DNA of 64,000 nt from Clostridiales bacterium UBA6114 (GTDB taxonomy: Bacteria > Bacillota > Clostridia > Oscillospirales > Butyricicoccaceae), in NCBI GenBank assembly GCA_002423435.1, contig DIWE01000021.1:473-64472 (forward strand), read 5' to 3'. The position numbers were made by a program, and so were the translations under genes. The notes under the pieces are model-generated. The model did not search any database, was not told the DNA's origin, and saw only the letters and a list, made by a program, of their open reading frames with translations. This document shows, in pieces, positions 49,628 through 58,221 of the stretch. Each line of letters starts with the position of its first letter. The first letter of the stretch is position 1.

Positions 49628-50982
49628 CCAGATCAAAGAAAATATTGCTCATAGCCCTGCCTGTTTTTTTGGCCGTATTAACTATAGCCCTGTGGCTTTT
49701 GACGTCGGACGGCAAAGCCCCGGCAAAAGGCCTCTGGCTTTCACGCCGCCCTACGGAGGACATCGGCGCGATCGGTATAGACGACCATCAAAAGGGTATC
49801 AGCGTCTCTCTTTTAAGCAGCGACGGCGGCTGGGTGACGGAAGAGGGAAACGAACAGATTGCGTACGACGAAATGGCGCCGCTTCTCGCGGTGCTGGGGT
49901 ATATGAAAGCGTCCTATCTTGCGGACGACGCCGGAGAAAACCTTTCGGAATACGGCCTTGATTCACCGGCCGTCACCATCCGCGTGAAATATCGGGATAC
50001 AGCTGAGAATGTCTATAGGCTCGGCAATTCCCTTGACGGGCAGGGAGTCTATCTGAAAAAGGACGAAGACAAATCGGTATATCTGATAGATCCCCTTCGG
50101 GCGCAGGTGCTTTGCGGCGCGGCGGAGAGCTTTCTGGAAAATCCGCTTGCCCGGGTAAGCTTCGACAGGATCGTGGGGGTAAGCATCAGATCGCCGGAAC
50201 AGGGCGAAATCAGCTTAAACCGATCCGAATCGCCCCGCTCCGGAGGAGACTTTTTCTGGAGCATGACAAAGCCCTATGTCTGCAACGCGTCAACAAAGGC
50301 CGTGGAAGAAATCGTGGCAATGGCGGCCGGTATCGGAGGGGCGGGCAATGCCGGTGAAGTACCCGAGGGCGGCTACGGCTTCGACGAAAATCATCCGCTT
50401 AAATGCACCTTTTACGATAGCTTCGACCGGGCGCTTACGCTTACGTTCGGGCGTTCCCAGGGGAATAAAGTGTATTGCCGGATAAACGACGGCGGGGAAA
50501 TCTATCTGATCGACAATGCCGTTTTGGATATTTTCAGCGTCGGCCCCCAAAGCCTGATGGATCCCGCGCTCTATTATTACGAAACCGCCTCAATAACCGA
50601 CTGCGTGCTCCGGTACCAGGGCCGGCAATACCATTTGCAGGCCGAATGGGAGAGCACGGGCCAAAAAGACGAAAAAGCGCAGCGCTTTTTCTTAAACGGG
50701 GAAACGATTTCGGGCGCGGATTACCACCATATAGCCGAGCTGATCACATCAGTCCGGACCGAGCCGGTTTCGCTGATAAAGCCGGAGACGGACGAGTTGG
50801 CGGCCTCTGTCGAAATACGGCGGATGTCGGCGCCTTACGAGCAAACCATCGCCTTGCGCGTTCTGCCGGAAGAGCCCGGCATGGTGGGGGTAGATTACGG
50901 CGGCGGGATCATCGCCCGTCTGGACAAAAAAGCGCTCGAAGAAATTTTCACAGCACTGGACAAATTATTAAACAAGGCCTAG
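49624..50982 (+). CDS. DUF4340 membrane-anchored protein
   Basis: 452-residue protein, N-terminal helix at about 7-28 (ILLIALPVFLAVLTIALWLL) then a long extracytoplasmic beta-rich region with repeated DUF4340 modules: GDGGWVTEEGNEQIAYDEMAP-type strands, YRLGNSLDGQGVYLKKDEDKSVYLID and LTFGRSQGNKVYCRINDGGEIYLID. DUF4340 proteins usually follow GldG-like genes and may stabilise the exporter or bind its substrate. I begin at 49624 (ATGACC), overlapping the upstream stop by 4 bp. A 213-bp spacer without a gene follows. Confidence 0.8.
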   Translation: MTRSKKILLIALPVFLAVLTIALWLLTSDGKAPAKGLWLSRRPTEDIGAIGIDDHQKGISVSLLSSDGGWVTEEGNEQIAYDEMAPLLAVLGYMKASYLADDAGENLSEYGLDSPAVTIRVKYRDTAENVYRLGNSLDGQGVYLKKDEDKSVYLIDPLRAQVLCGAAESFLENPLARVSFDRIVGVSIRSPEQGEISLNRSESPRSGGDFFWSMTKPYVCNASTKAVEEIVAMAAGIGGAGNAGEVPEGGYGFDENHPLKCTFYDSFDRALTLTFGRSQGNKVYCRINDGGEIYLIDNAVLDIFSVGPQSLMDPALYYYETASITDCVLRYQGRQYHLQAEWESTGQKDEKAQRFFLNGETISGADYHHIAELITSVRTEPVSLIKPETDELAASVEIRRMSAPYEQTIALRVLPEEPGMVGVDYGGGIIARLDKKALEEIFTALDKLLNKA

Positions 50983-51195
50983 CCGGGATCCGGAGTGTGA
51001 AATCAAAGGAAGGGAGGGAACTTAAGCGCGAGGTCTCCGGGAAGGCGGCAACCCTTTGCGCTTCCCGAAAGGCATCGCAAAACCTCCGGAAACAGGTTTA
51101 TCAGATCATAGGGGTATATATCGGCCTCAGGCAAATTCCGGGCGAATTCCCGGAGCAATGATAAAATGGACCAAATTTTAAAGGAGGATCTGAAA

Positions 51196-52341
51196 ATGAG
51201 TAAAAAACGCTTATCCCTGCTTGCCTTATTTCTGGCGCTGGGTCTGATTCTCTCCGCCTGTGGGCAGCAAACCACACCTCCATCGCAAGGCGACACCTCC
51301 ACAGCGACCTCGACGGGAACGACCACATCAACCGGCGACGGCGAAAAGTATATCGCCTTTTCTAACAAGGGCCTCGATTACTATTTCTGGACCGTCTGTC
51401 AAGTGGGCGCGCAGAAGGAGTGCGAAGAACGCGGCTGGAAGTTTGAAGCCTCGGACGCAAAACTCGACAGCGCGCGTCAGTTCGACCAGTTTGTAAACTT
51501 TATCAACAAAAAGCCCGACGCCATCATGGCGGACCCGAATGATTCCGAAGGCCTTATCGCAGCCGCCGACCAGGCCGTCGCCGCGGGAATCCCCGTCGCG
51601 ATCGTGGACACCCCGCTCACCGGCGGCGATATCGCGGTTACCGTGGCCTTCGACAACTACGACGCCGGCACTCTGGCCGCCCAGTCCATCGTCAAGGCGC
51701 TTGAGGCCAAATACGGCGAAGCAAAGGGCACGGTCGTAAACTGCTACGGCGCGATGAGCTCGGAAGCCTGGCGCCTGCGCAAGGAAGGCATGGACGCGGA
51801 ATTTGCGAAGTACCCGAATATTAAATATATCGCGGTGCCGGCCGAAGGCGAGATCTCGAAGACACAGGACGCCGTTCTCAACCAGTATGCAGCAGGCGTG
51901 GAGATAGACGCGCTGCACACTCCCTCCGACAACCCCGGCATGGGCCTTGTGTCGGCGCTCAAGATGGAAAACAAATGGTTTAAACGCGGCGAGGACGGCC
52001 ATGTGATCATCGTCACCATCGACGGCGAACCCATCGCGAACAAATTTATCGAACAGGGCTACTACGACTATTCGATCGCGCAGGACGGCTACGCCTATTC
52101 CGCGATTGCGATCGAAATGCTGGAAAAGTACACCTTTAAAGGCGAGAAAGTACCTCTCGGGCCGTATGAGAACAAGGATTACTATTGGGAGAAATGCGAG
52201 ATTGTCGATTCCGACGCGGGCCCGTATGTAAAGGTCCCCGCCTACGAGATCAACCCCGAAAACTGCACCGATCCGAGGCACTGGGGCATCGTGGCAGAGC
52301 AGAAGCTCGGAATAAAATACGACATGTCCGCCGTAGAGTAA
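51196..52341 (+). CDS. Sugar ABC transporter substrate-binding lipoprotein (RbsB/XylF-like)
   Basis: Main solute receptor of the sugar ABC importer encoded downstream, 381 residues. Signal MSKKRLSLLALFLALGLILSAC with lipobox cysteine at about residue 22 is followed by a Ser/Thr linker and a Peripla_BP_4 domain: IAFSNKGLDYYFWTVCQVGAQKECEERG, FDNYDAGTLAAQS and IVTIDGEPIANKFIEQGYY. The start is ATG 51196, 8 bp after AAGGAGG; the earlier in-frame methionine at 51166 lies before this site. Aromatic residues near the start of the mature domain are typical of monosaccharide binding by stacking. A hairpin separates it from the ATPase gene. Confidence 0.88.
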   Translation: MSKKRLSLLALFLALGLILSACGQQTTPPSQGDTSTATSTGTTTSTGDGEKYIAFSNKGLDYYFWTVCQVGAQKECEERGWKFEASDAKLDSARQFDQFVNFINKKPDAIMADPNDSEGLIAAADQAVAAGIPVAIVDTPLTGGDIAVTVAFDNYDAGTLAAQSIVKALEAKYGEAKGTVVNCYGAMSSEAWRLRKEGMDAEFAKYPNIKYIAVPAEGEISKTQDAVLNQYAAGVEIDALHTPSDNPGMGLVSALKMENKWFKRGEDGHVIIVTIDGEPIANKFIEQGYYDYSIAQDGYAYSAIAIEMLEKYTFKGEKVPLGPYENKDYYWEKCEIVDSDAGPYVKVPAYEINPENCTDPRHWGIVAEQKLGIKYDMSAVE

Positions 52342-52390
52342 TCGCTTTATGATCGTACTGGAAAGCAAAGATATATAAGGATTGCTGACG

Positions 52391-52446
52391 GGCCGGCTTT
52401 TCATGCCGTTAAGACATAAAGTCGATTTAAGCTTGGAAAGCCGGCC
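52391..52446 (+). promoter_or_regulatory. Intercistronic hairpin after the sugar receptor gene
   Basis: GGCCGGCTTT (52391-52400) pairs exactly with AAAGCCGGCC (52437-52446) over a 36-base loop, followed by TTTCC. It resembles the hairpins after the two other receptor genes and would favour higher receptor mRNA levels. The rest of 52342-52581 holds no gene. Confidence 0.5.
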
Positions 52447-52581
52447 TTTCCTCAGCTCCCGCTGAAAGTTTGCCGAAATCAAAAACGACTGAAATATCCG
52501 GCGGTCCGGGCAGCTTTCAGGCGAGCCGGACGGATAAAACCGGCCGAGAGCACGCCAAAATGTTTTGAAAGGAGTAGCCAG

Positions 52582-54093
52582 GTGGAATCAAACATTATCC
52601 TAGAGGTAGAAAATGTCAGCAAAAGCTTTGGCGCGACCAAAGCGCTCGACAGCGTGAACTTAAAGCTCGAAAAAGGCAAGATCCATTCGTTGGTCGGGCG
52701 CAACGGCGCGGGCAAAAGCACGTTGGTCAATGTGATTGCCGGAGCCCTCAGGCAGGATGCCGGCAGGGTGTTCTTCTGCGGCGAGGACATCTCCGGCTGT
52801 TCGTTAAAGGAACGGCAGAAGCTCGGCATCTGTATGGTGACCCAGCATGCAAGCATCGTTCCCGATCTCGATGTGGCGGAAAATATCTCGATCGGTCTGT
52901 GGCCGAAAGACAGGCATGGACTGGTCGACTGGAAGAGCATGCACAGCCGCGCCGACGAAGAGATGAGAAAATTCGGGTTGAACGTGGACTCCCGTAAGCT
53001 TGTGCGGCATTTAAGCCCGGTCGACCAGCGCAAGGTCAATATCGTCAGGGCGCTGTTTGCCGGGGGAAAGCTGATTATTCTCGACGAGCCCACCACCTCG
53101 CTGTCTGTGGACGATCGGGAAAATCTGTTTAAGTTCGTGCGCCGGCAGGCGGAGGAGGGCGTTACGTTCATTCTGATATCCCATTACCTCGAAGAGGTCC
53201 TTCGGGTGTCGGATGAAATAACCGTGGTGCGCGACGGAGTTGTGTTTAATGGGGAACTGGGCGACAGCAGGTCGCAGGAGGAGCTTGCGAGGCTCGTCGC
53301 GGGCGAAAACGTGGATCTCACCTATCGCGACAAAGACAAGGAAGACTGTAGTGAAGTGGTCTTGGAATGTATCAATGTAAGCACCGATTTCTTAAAACCG
53401 TCCAGCGTAAAGATAAACAGAAAAGAAATCGTGGGGTTTGTGGGTTTTCCGGGCTCCGGTGCGAGAGAAATATGCACCATGCTGTACGGCCTGAGCGAAA
53501 AGTACGGCGGAACGGTTCGGATGCACGGTAAAACAGTCAATATCAGGAGTTCCGGGGACGCGCTAAAACATAAAATCTGTTATGTGCCAAACGACAGGCA
53601 TGCCGACGGGATTGTGCAGATCATGCCCGTCAGGGAAAATATCGGCCTGTCCGCGATGAAAGACCGGCTCAAAGGCAAATTCGGCCTGCTCGACGTAAGA
53701 AAGGAAAAAAATCTGGCACAGCATTCCATAACGGAGCTGAATATCAAGACCCAGTCCGCGGAAGTGCCTGCCAGCAGCCTATCGGGCGGCAATCAGCAAA
53801 AGGTGGTTCTCGCTAAGGTTTTGGCCTGCGAGCCCGACCTGCTGATTTTAGACGAGCCCACAATAGGCATAGACATTAAAAGCCGCGAGGAAATCATGGC
53901 TCTGATCAAGAACCTGACAAACCTCAATCTGAGCGTAATTTACGTCACGAACGATTACGACGAGCTTTTGCGCATCGCGGACCGCGTGGTCGTCTTCAGC
54001 GAGGGAGAGATCATAGCGGATTTGAAAAACGAGGATCTGACCCCGGATACTCTGATTAAAATACGAGATAGTAAGGCGGCGAAGACAGTATGA
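52582..54093 (+). CDS. Sugar ABC transporter ATPase, two-domain RbsA/MglA type
   Basis: Tandem nucleotide-binding protein, 503 residues, energising monosaccharide uptake. The first domain (about 5-235) has Walker A GRNGAGKST, the signature degenerate as LSPVDQRK, and Walker B LIILDEPTTSL. The second (about 255-500) has the usual relaxed Walker A GFPGSGAREICTML, a canonical signature LSGGNQQKVVLAKVL and Walker B LLILDEPTIGID. A GTG start at 52582 has AAAGGAG 7 bp upstream. It overlaps the permease by 4 bp. This asymmetric architecture is normal for CUT2-type importers of ribose, xylose, galactose and related sugars. Confidence 0.92.
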   Translation: MESNIILEVENVSKSFGATKALDSVNLKLEKGKIHSLVGRNGAGKSTLVNVIAGALRQDAGRVFFCGEDISGCSLKERQKLGICMVTQHASIVPDLDVAENISIGLWPKDRHGLVDWKSMHSRADEEMRKFGLNVDSRKLVRHLSPVDQRKVNIVRALFAGGKLIILDEPTTSLSVDDRENLFKFVRRQAEEGVTFILISHYLEEVLRVSDEITVVRDGVVFNGELGDSRSQEELARLVAGENVDLTYRDKDKEDCSEVVLECINVSTDFLKPSSVKINRKEIVGFVGFPGSGAREICTMLYGLSEKYGGTVRMHGKTVNIRSSGDALKHKICYVPNDRHADGIVQIMPVRENIGLSAMKDRLKGKFGLLDVRKEKNLAQHSITELNIKTQSAEVPASSLSGGNQQKVVLAKVLACEPDLLILDEPTIGIDIKSREEIMALIKNLTNLNLSVIYVTNDYDELLRIADRVVVFSEGEIIADLKNEDLTPDTLIKIRDSKAAKTV

Positions 54094-55094
54094 GCAACCA
54101 AACAGGAAGCGTGGACCTTCAAAAAAGACTTGATAAGCCAAACATTCAGAAAAATGTGATCGAGAACATCGTGTGGGTTCTGCTTGTGTTCGGCATTATC
54201 ATTTTCATGATCCTTCGTCCGGAGTATTTTAATCCGCTTAAAAACATTCAGCTGTATTTCAATATTCCCATGCAGGCGGCCGTTATGGGCGTCATGACGA
54301 TCGGCGTCGCGGGAACCATCCTGCTGGGCGACATCGATCTGTCGGTGGTCGGCGTCATGGCGGTGTCCTCGGCAGTCGGCGTATTACTGTTTAAGAGCGG
54401 CGTGCCCTCTCCCCTCGCCATGCTGATCATCGTTGCGATGGGCGCTTTGTTCGGGTTTATCAACGGCGTTTTGATCGCAAAGCTCAAAACCGTGGCGCTG
54501 ATCGAGACCCTTGCCATGAACACGACCCTTGCCGGCGTGGTCCTGGCCATTACAAAGGGGCGCACCATTACGGTGGCCGAAGCCTCCTACACATGGCTCG
54601 GCCAGGGGAAGCTGTTCGGCAATATTTCCTACCTGATGATTATTCTCCTGATCGTGTATCTGGTCATGTACCTGATCTGGCGCAAGACGGCCCTCGGCCG
54701 CAGCATGTACGCCGTCGGCGGAAACTCAAGCTGCGCCCGGGTTTCAGGCATCAGCGTCGACCGCATCCGGATCATCACGTTTACGATTTCCGGCCTTCTG
54801 GCCGGCCTCGCGGGAGTGATGCTCTCCTCCAAAATGGGCTCGATCAACAGCGCGTTCGGTTCTACTTACGGCATGGACACCATTGCCGCGGCCGTTATCG
54901 GCGGCACGTCCCTTTCCGGAGGCGTGGGCAAGGTATCGGGCATCCTCGGAGGCGTCCTGTTACTGAACTTTATCCAGGTGGGGCTGCAGGTGTTCGGCCT
55001 GGATTCCTACTATGTGCAGATGGCGACCGGCCTTATCATTCTGCTGGCCGTGATTATCGATTCCCTCCGCATCCGCTTCCAGAACAAACTGTAA
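54090..55094 (+). CDS. Sugar ABC transporter permease (RbsC/MglC type)
   Basis: CUT2-class membrane component, 334 residues, with about eight to ten helices. The conserved permease loop is at GNSSCARVSGISVDRIRIITFTISGLLAGLAGVML (about 212-246), including the EAA-like G motif that contacts the ATPase, and the GTSLSGGVGKVSGILGGVLLLN segment near the C-terminus. It starts in the stop of the ATPase gene (ATGA). With the receptor and ATPase it makes a complete importer. Neighbouring polyol dehydrogenase and xylulokinase genes make a pentose or polyol the likely substrate. Confidence 0.92.
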   Translation: MSNQTGSVDLQKRLDKPNIQKNVIENIVWVLLVFGIIIFMILRPEYFNPLKNIQLYFNIPMQAAVMGVMTIGVAGTILLGDIDLSVVGVMAVSSAVGVLLFKSGVPSPLAMLIIVAMGALFGFINGVLIAKLKTVALIETLAMNTTLAGVVLAITKGRTITVAEASYTWLGQGKLFGNISYLMIILLIVYLVMYLIWRKTALGRSMYAVGGNSSCARVSGISVDRIRIITFTISGLLAGLAGVMLSSKMGSINSAFGSTYGMDTIAAAVIGGTSLSGGVGKVSGILGGVLLLNFIQVGLQVFGLDSYYVQMATGLIILLAVIIDSLRIRFQNKL

Positions 55095-55137
55095 CGGCAG
55101 GCGTTTTAAATGTTGAGCAAAGGAGAGCTGATATCCT

Positions 55138-56151
55138 ATGAAAGCTGTGTATTTGGAAAGCGTGCAGAAGCTGACTGAAAAAGAGCTTCCGGTGCCAAGG
55201 CCCGGAGACAGGCAAGTGCTGGTGAAAATGAAGGCCGTCGGCATCTGCGGCTCGGATATCCACTATTGGCACAAAGGCAGGATAGGTCCCTTTGTCGTCG
55301 AGCAGCCGATGATCCTGGGGCATGAATGCGCGGGCGAGGTTGTTGAGGCCGGCAAAGACGTCGCGAATCTGGCCGTGGGCGACAGGGTCGTGATCGAGCC
55401 GGGGGTTCCCTGCTACACCTGCGAATACTGCAAGAGCGGGAAATACAATCTGTGCCCGGACATCCGCTTTTTCGCGACGCCCCCCGTGGACGGCTCGATG
55501 GTGGAATATGTGGCCTTCGACGCGGATCTCGTATTTCGGATTCCGGAGGAAATCAAGGATTTCGGGCTTGCCACCATGGTCGAGCCCATGGCCGTCGGCG
55601 TGTTCGCCACCCGCACGGTAAAGCCCGCCCTCGGCGACAACGCCGTCGTTTTCGGCGCCGGAGTGATCGGAATCGTCTGCATGCTTGCGGCAAAAGCCGC
55701 GGGCTGCGCCGCCGTTACGGTCGCAGACATCCGGGACGACCGCCTGGAAAGGGCGAAGGAGCTGGGCGCGGACAATGTGGTGAACCTTAAGACCGACACG
55801 CTGAGCGATTCATGCTACGACATCGGCTACGAGGCCACCGGCGCGGAGGCTTGCTACGCCCTCGCGTCAAAATGCATCAAGCCCGGAGGGAAGCTCTCTC
55901 TGGTGGGGATGGGCCCCGAGCTGCAAAGCCTGCCGATCGTGGATTTTGTGTGCCGCGAAATCGCCCTGCTTCCGTCCTTCCGCTACGCAAACGCCTATCC
56001 GGCGGCACTTAAGCTTCTGAAAGCGCATCATGAAAAGCTTGAAAAAATCATCACCCACCGCTTTGCTTTTTCGCTTGAAAGCGTGGACGAGGCGATCAGA
56101 ACGGCCTATTCGGACCCCACCGCGGGCAAGGTGGTCGTTGATTTTCAGTAA
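55138..56151 (+). CDS. Zinc-dependent polyol dehydrogenase (sorbitol/xylitol type)
   Basis: Medium-chain NAD-dependent alcohol dehydrogenase, 337 residues. Catalytic zinc ligands are Cys37 and the His62-Glu63 pair (GHE), with a distal glutamate (EPMAVG) as fourth ligand. The structural zinc lobe has four cysteines Cys92, Cys95, Cys98 and Cys106 (CYTCEYCKSGKYNLC). The nucleotide site is GAGVIGIV (about 173-180), and an acidic residue (VADIRDD) at the end of strand 2 indicates NAD preference. The sequence follows the sorbitol dehydrogenase/xylitol dehydrogenase branch. Its product, a ketose such as xylulose, would suit the xylulokinase encoded downstream. AAGGAGAG lies 8 bp upstream. Confidence 0.87.
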   Translation: MKAVYLESVQKLTEKELPVPRPGDRQVLVKMKAVGICGSDIHYWHKGRIGPFVVEQPMILGHECAGEVVEAGKDVANLAVGDRVVIEPGVPCYTCEYCKSGKYNLCPDIRFFATPPVDGSMVEYVAFDADLVFRIPEEIKDFGLATMVEPMAVGVFATRTVKPALGDNAVVFGAGVIGIVCMLAAKAAGCAAVTVADIRDDRLERAKELGADNVVNLKTDTLSDSCYDIGYEATGAEACYALASKCIKPGGKLSLVGMGPELQSLPIVDFVCREIALLPSFRYANAYPAALKLLKAHHEKLEKIITHRFAFSLESVDEAIRTAYSDPTAGKVVVDFQ

Positions 56152-56203
56152 GGCGTTTTAACGGCAAGACCGGGTTTAACCACTATATTTTGAGAAAGAG
56201 AGT

Positions 56204-56626
56204 ATGTTGAAAATGAAACATATTGTAAACATAGCACGGGATTGTGAACCGGATACAGACCCCAGAAGCCTGCGCGCAAGGGTAAAAGACCGCGACAAGA
56301 AGGTCCTGCGCGACACGTATTATCTGATCGATCAGAAGAAGGGGCCCTCTTTGCGCATAACCTGCGGCTTCACCACCGTGTATCCCACCGGCAGCACCAC
56401 GGGCCATACCCACGAGGATATGGAGGAGATTTACTTCTTTACATCCGGAGAGGGCGTCATGATCGTGGGGGAGGACGAATTCCCCGTTAAGGCGGGCGAC
56501 TGCCTGTATGTGCCGCCGGGAGAGTATCACACCACCATTCAGAAAGGAATCCTGCCGCTGTCGTTTGTGTGGAACACCTGCCTGGTCGACGGGGATGAAG
56601 CTCCTGCGGGAGGGGAGAAAGCGTGA
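56204..56626 (+). CDS. Cupin-domain protein
   Basis: Single cupin barrel, 140 residues. Motif 1 reads TTGHTHEDMEEIYFFTSGEG with the metal-binding H-x-H and glutamate; motif 2 reads GDCLYVPPGEYHTTIQ with the third histidine. This is complete enough to bind a metal. Small cupins in sugar operons may be sugar or sugar-phosphate isomerases/epimerases or ligand sensors; the sequence does not decide. The start at 56204 has a weak AAGAGAG site; an alternative methionine lies at 56213. It overlaps the aldehyde dehydrogenase gene by 4 bp, and so shares its mRNA. Confidence 0.78.
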   Translation: MLKMKHIVNIARDCEPDTDPRSLRARVKDRDKKVLRDTYYLIDQKKGPSLRITCGFTTVYPTGSTTGHTHEDMEEIYFFTSGEGVMIVGEDEFPVKAGDCLYVPPGEYHTTIQKGILPLSFVWNTCLVDGDEAPAGGEKA

Positions 56627-58062
56627 TTACCAAGCTTTTTATAAACGGGCAGTGGAAGGACTCATCCGACGGCCAGACCTTCGGCGTCGTGGACCCGCGC
56701 ACCGCAAAAGTGTTTGCCCGGGTGCCGCGGGCCACAAAAAAGGACGTCGACGACGCGGTGGACGCGGCCGACAAAGCCTTCCGGAGCTGGTCGAAGCTCA
56801 ATGTATTCAGGCGCAGCGCGCTACTGCGAAAGGCGAGCGCGATCGTGGCCGAAAACAAAGAGGAAATAGGGCGCGTGATGAGCCGGGAACAGGGCAAGCC
56901 CGCCGCCGAGGCCATCGGAGAGGTCCAGAAGGGCGCCGATATCCTGCGCTATTACGCCGAAGAGGGCGAGCGCGTCTATGGCAGGATTATTTCGAACGAA
57001 GACGAAAACACGACGAGCATGGTGATTTACCAGCCGATCGGCCCGTGCGCGGCGATCTCGCCCTGGAATTACCCCATAGAGCTTTTGGCGTGGAAGGTGG
57101 GCGCGGCCCTGGTTTCCGGCTGCACCCTTGTCTGCAAGCTGCCCTCCGAAACGCCGCTGAGCCCGCTTTTGTTCATCGACTGTGTCGTCAAAGCCGGCGT
57201 GCCGGACGGCGTGCTCAACGCCCTGACGGGAGCCGGGCGCGAGATGGGGAGCTGGCTGCTTGACAATCCGAAAATCCGCAAGGTGGCGTTTACCGGCTCC
57301 ACGGACGTCGGCAAAACGGTGTTTTCCTCCTGTGTAAAGTCCCTGCGCAAGAGCTCCATGGAGCTCGGCGGCAGCCTTCCGATGCTGGTGTTCAAGGACT
57401 GCGATCTGGATGCCGCCGTGGCCGGCGCGGTGCGCCGTTCGTTTCGCAACATGGGACAGATCTGCATTGCGATAAACCGCATTTATGTGGAAAAGGAAAT
57501 TTATGATGAATTTCTGAAGCGTTTCAAGACCGAGACCGAAAAGCTGACCATCGGCGACGGCCTCGACGAAAACGTAAACTTAGGCCCCATGTGCAACGAA
57601 AAAGGCGTACGGGTTGTCACCGAGCATATAAAGGACGCTCTGGACAAGGGCGCAAAGCTCATTACCGGGGGAGAGGCCCCCGTTGTCCCGGGCTTTGAGG
57701 ACGGCTTCTGGTATAAGCCCACCATCCTCGCCGATGTAAATCACACCATGAAAATCATGACGGCGGAAACCTTTGGCCCCGCGGTGGGCGTAATGCCCTT
57801 TGAAAACCTTAAGGAAGCGATCCGCCTCGCCAACGACTGCATTTACGGCCTTGCGTCCATTGTGTACACCCAGAACCTGAGCACGGCCAATACCTGCGCG
57901 CTGGAGATAGAGGCGGGAAATGTGGCGATCAACAACGTCGACGCCGGAGTGATCAATGCGCCCTACGGCGGCTGGAAGGAATCGGGCTTTGGCCATGAGC
58001 ACGGTCCGGAGGGCCTGCGCGAGTACCTGCATATAAAGCATGTGCGCCTGCGCACGTTATAG
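56623..58062 (+). CDS. Aldehyde dehydrogenase family protein
   Basis: NAD(P)-dependent aldehyde dehydrogenase, 479 residues, normal length for the family. Substrate-site motif FTGSTDVGK (223-231), catalytic glutamate Glu247 (MELGGS) and nucleophile Cys281 (RNMGQICIAINR) are intact. The start codon is GTG at 56623 overlapping the cupin stop; GGGAGGGGAG lies upstream. It resembles succinate-semialdehyde/glycolaldehyde-type members. In this operon it may oxidise a sugar aldehyde or glycolaldehyde arising from polyol breakdown. It is the last gene before a structured leader that precedes xylulokinase. Confidence 0.9.
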   Translation: MITKLFINGQWKDSSDGQTFGVVDPRTAKVFARVPRATKKDVDDAVDAADKAFRSWSKLNVFRRSALLRKASAIVAENKEEIGRVMSREQGKPAAEAIGEVQKGADILRYYAEEGERVYGRIISNEDENTTSMVIYQPIGPCAAISPWNYPIELLAWKVGAALVSGCTLVCKLPSETPLSPLLFIDCVVKAGVPDGVLNALTGAGREMGSWLLDNPKIRKVAFTGSTDVGKTVFSSCVKSLRKSSMELGGSLPMLVFKDCDLDAAVAGAVRRSFRNMGQICIAINRIYVEKEIYDEFLKRFKTETEKLTIGDGLDENVNLGPMCNEKGVRVVTEHIKDALDKGAKLITGGEAPVVPGFEDGFWYKPTILADVNHTMKIMTAETFGPAVGVMPFENLKEAIRLANDCIYGLASIVYTQNLSTANTCALEIEAGNVAINNVDAGVINAPYGGWKESGFGHEHGPEGLREYLHIKHVRLRTL

Positions 58063-58084
58063 TACTTGCGAATAAGGGAGATTC

Positions 58085-58221
58085 GTGTGAAAAATCACAC
58101 AAACCATAGATCAAAGGCGTGCCGCTCGCCGGAAAGCGGCAACCGCGGCACATGCCAATAACCTCCATTCGCTTATGAGGTTTTTAGCATTGATTTGTGC
58201 GCGGAGCGAATGGAGGTTATT
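58085..58221 (+). promoter_or_regulatory. Multi-hairpin leader that sequesters the xylB ribosome-binding site
   Basis: Three stem-loops lie in this leader: GTGTGA-AAAA-TCACAC (58085-58100); GGC-GTGCCGC (58116-58125) / GCGGCAC-AT-GCC (58145-58156) with an alternative inner GCCGC/GCGGC pairing; and a perfect 17-bp inverted repeat, 58157-58173 with 58205-58221, enclosing 31 bases. The right arm contains GGAGG and ends one base before the ATG, so folding would block translation. No known riboswitch class is recognised. Confidence 0.7.

Noticed and set aside
51328..52482. 384-codon minus-strand frame opposite the sugar receptor gene
   Set aside because: Mirror of the strongly biased codon pattern of the plus-strand receptor; no motif and no ribosome-binding site.
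57953..58168. Minus-strand short frame starting in the left arm of the xylB leader repeat
   Set aside because: The GGAGG it would use is only the mirror of the xylB site; the peptide runs antisense to the aldehyde dehydrogenase end and has no features.
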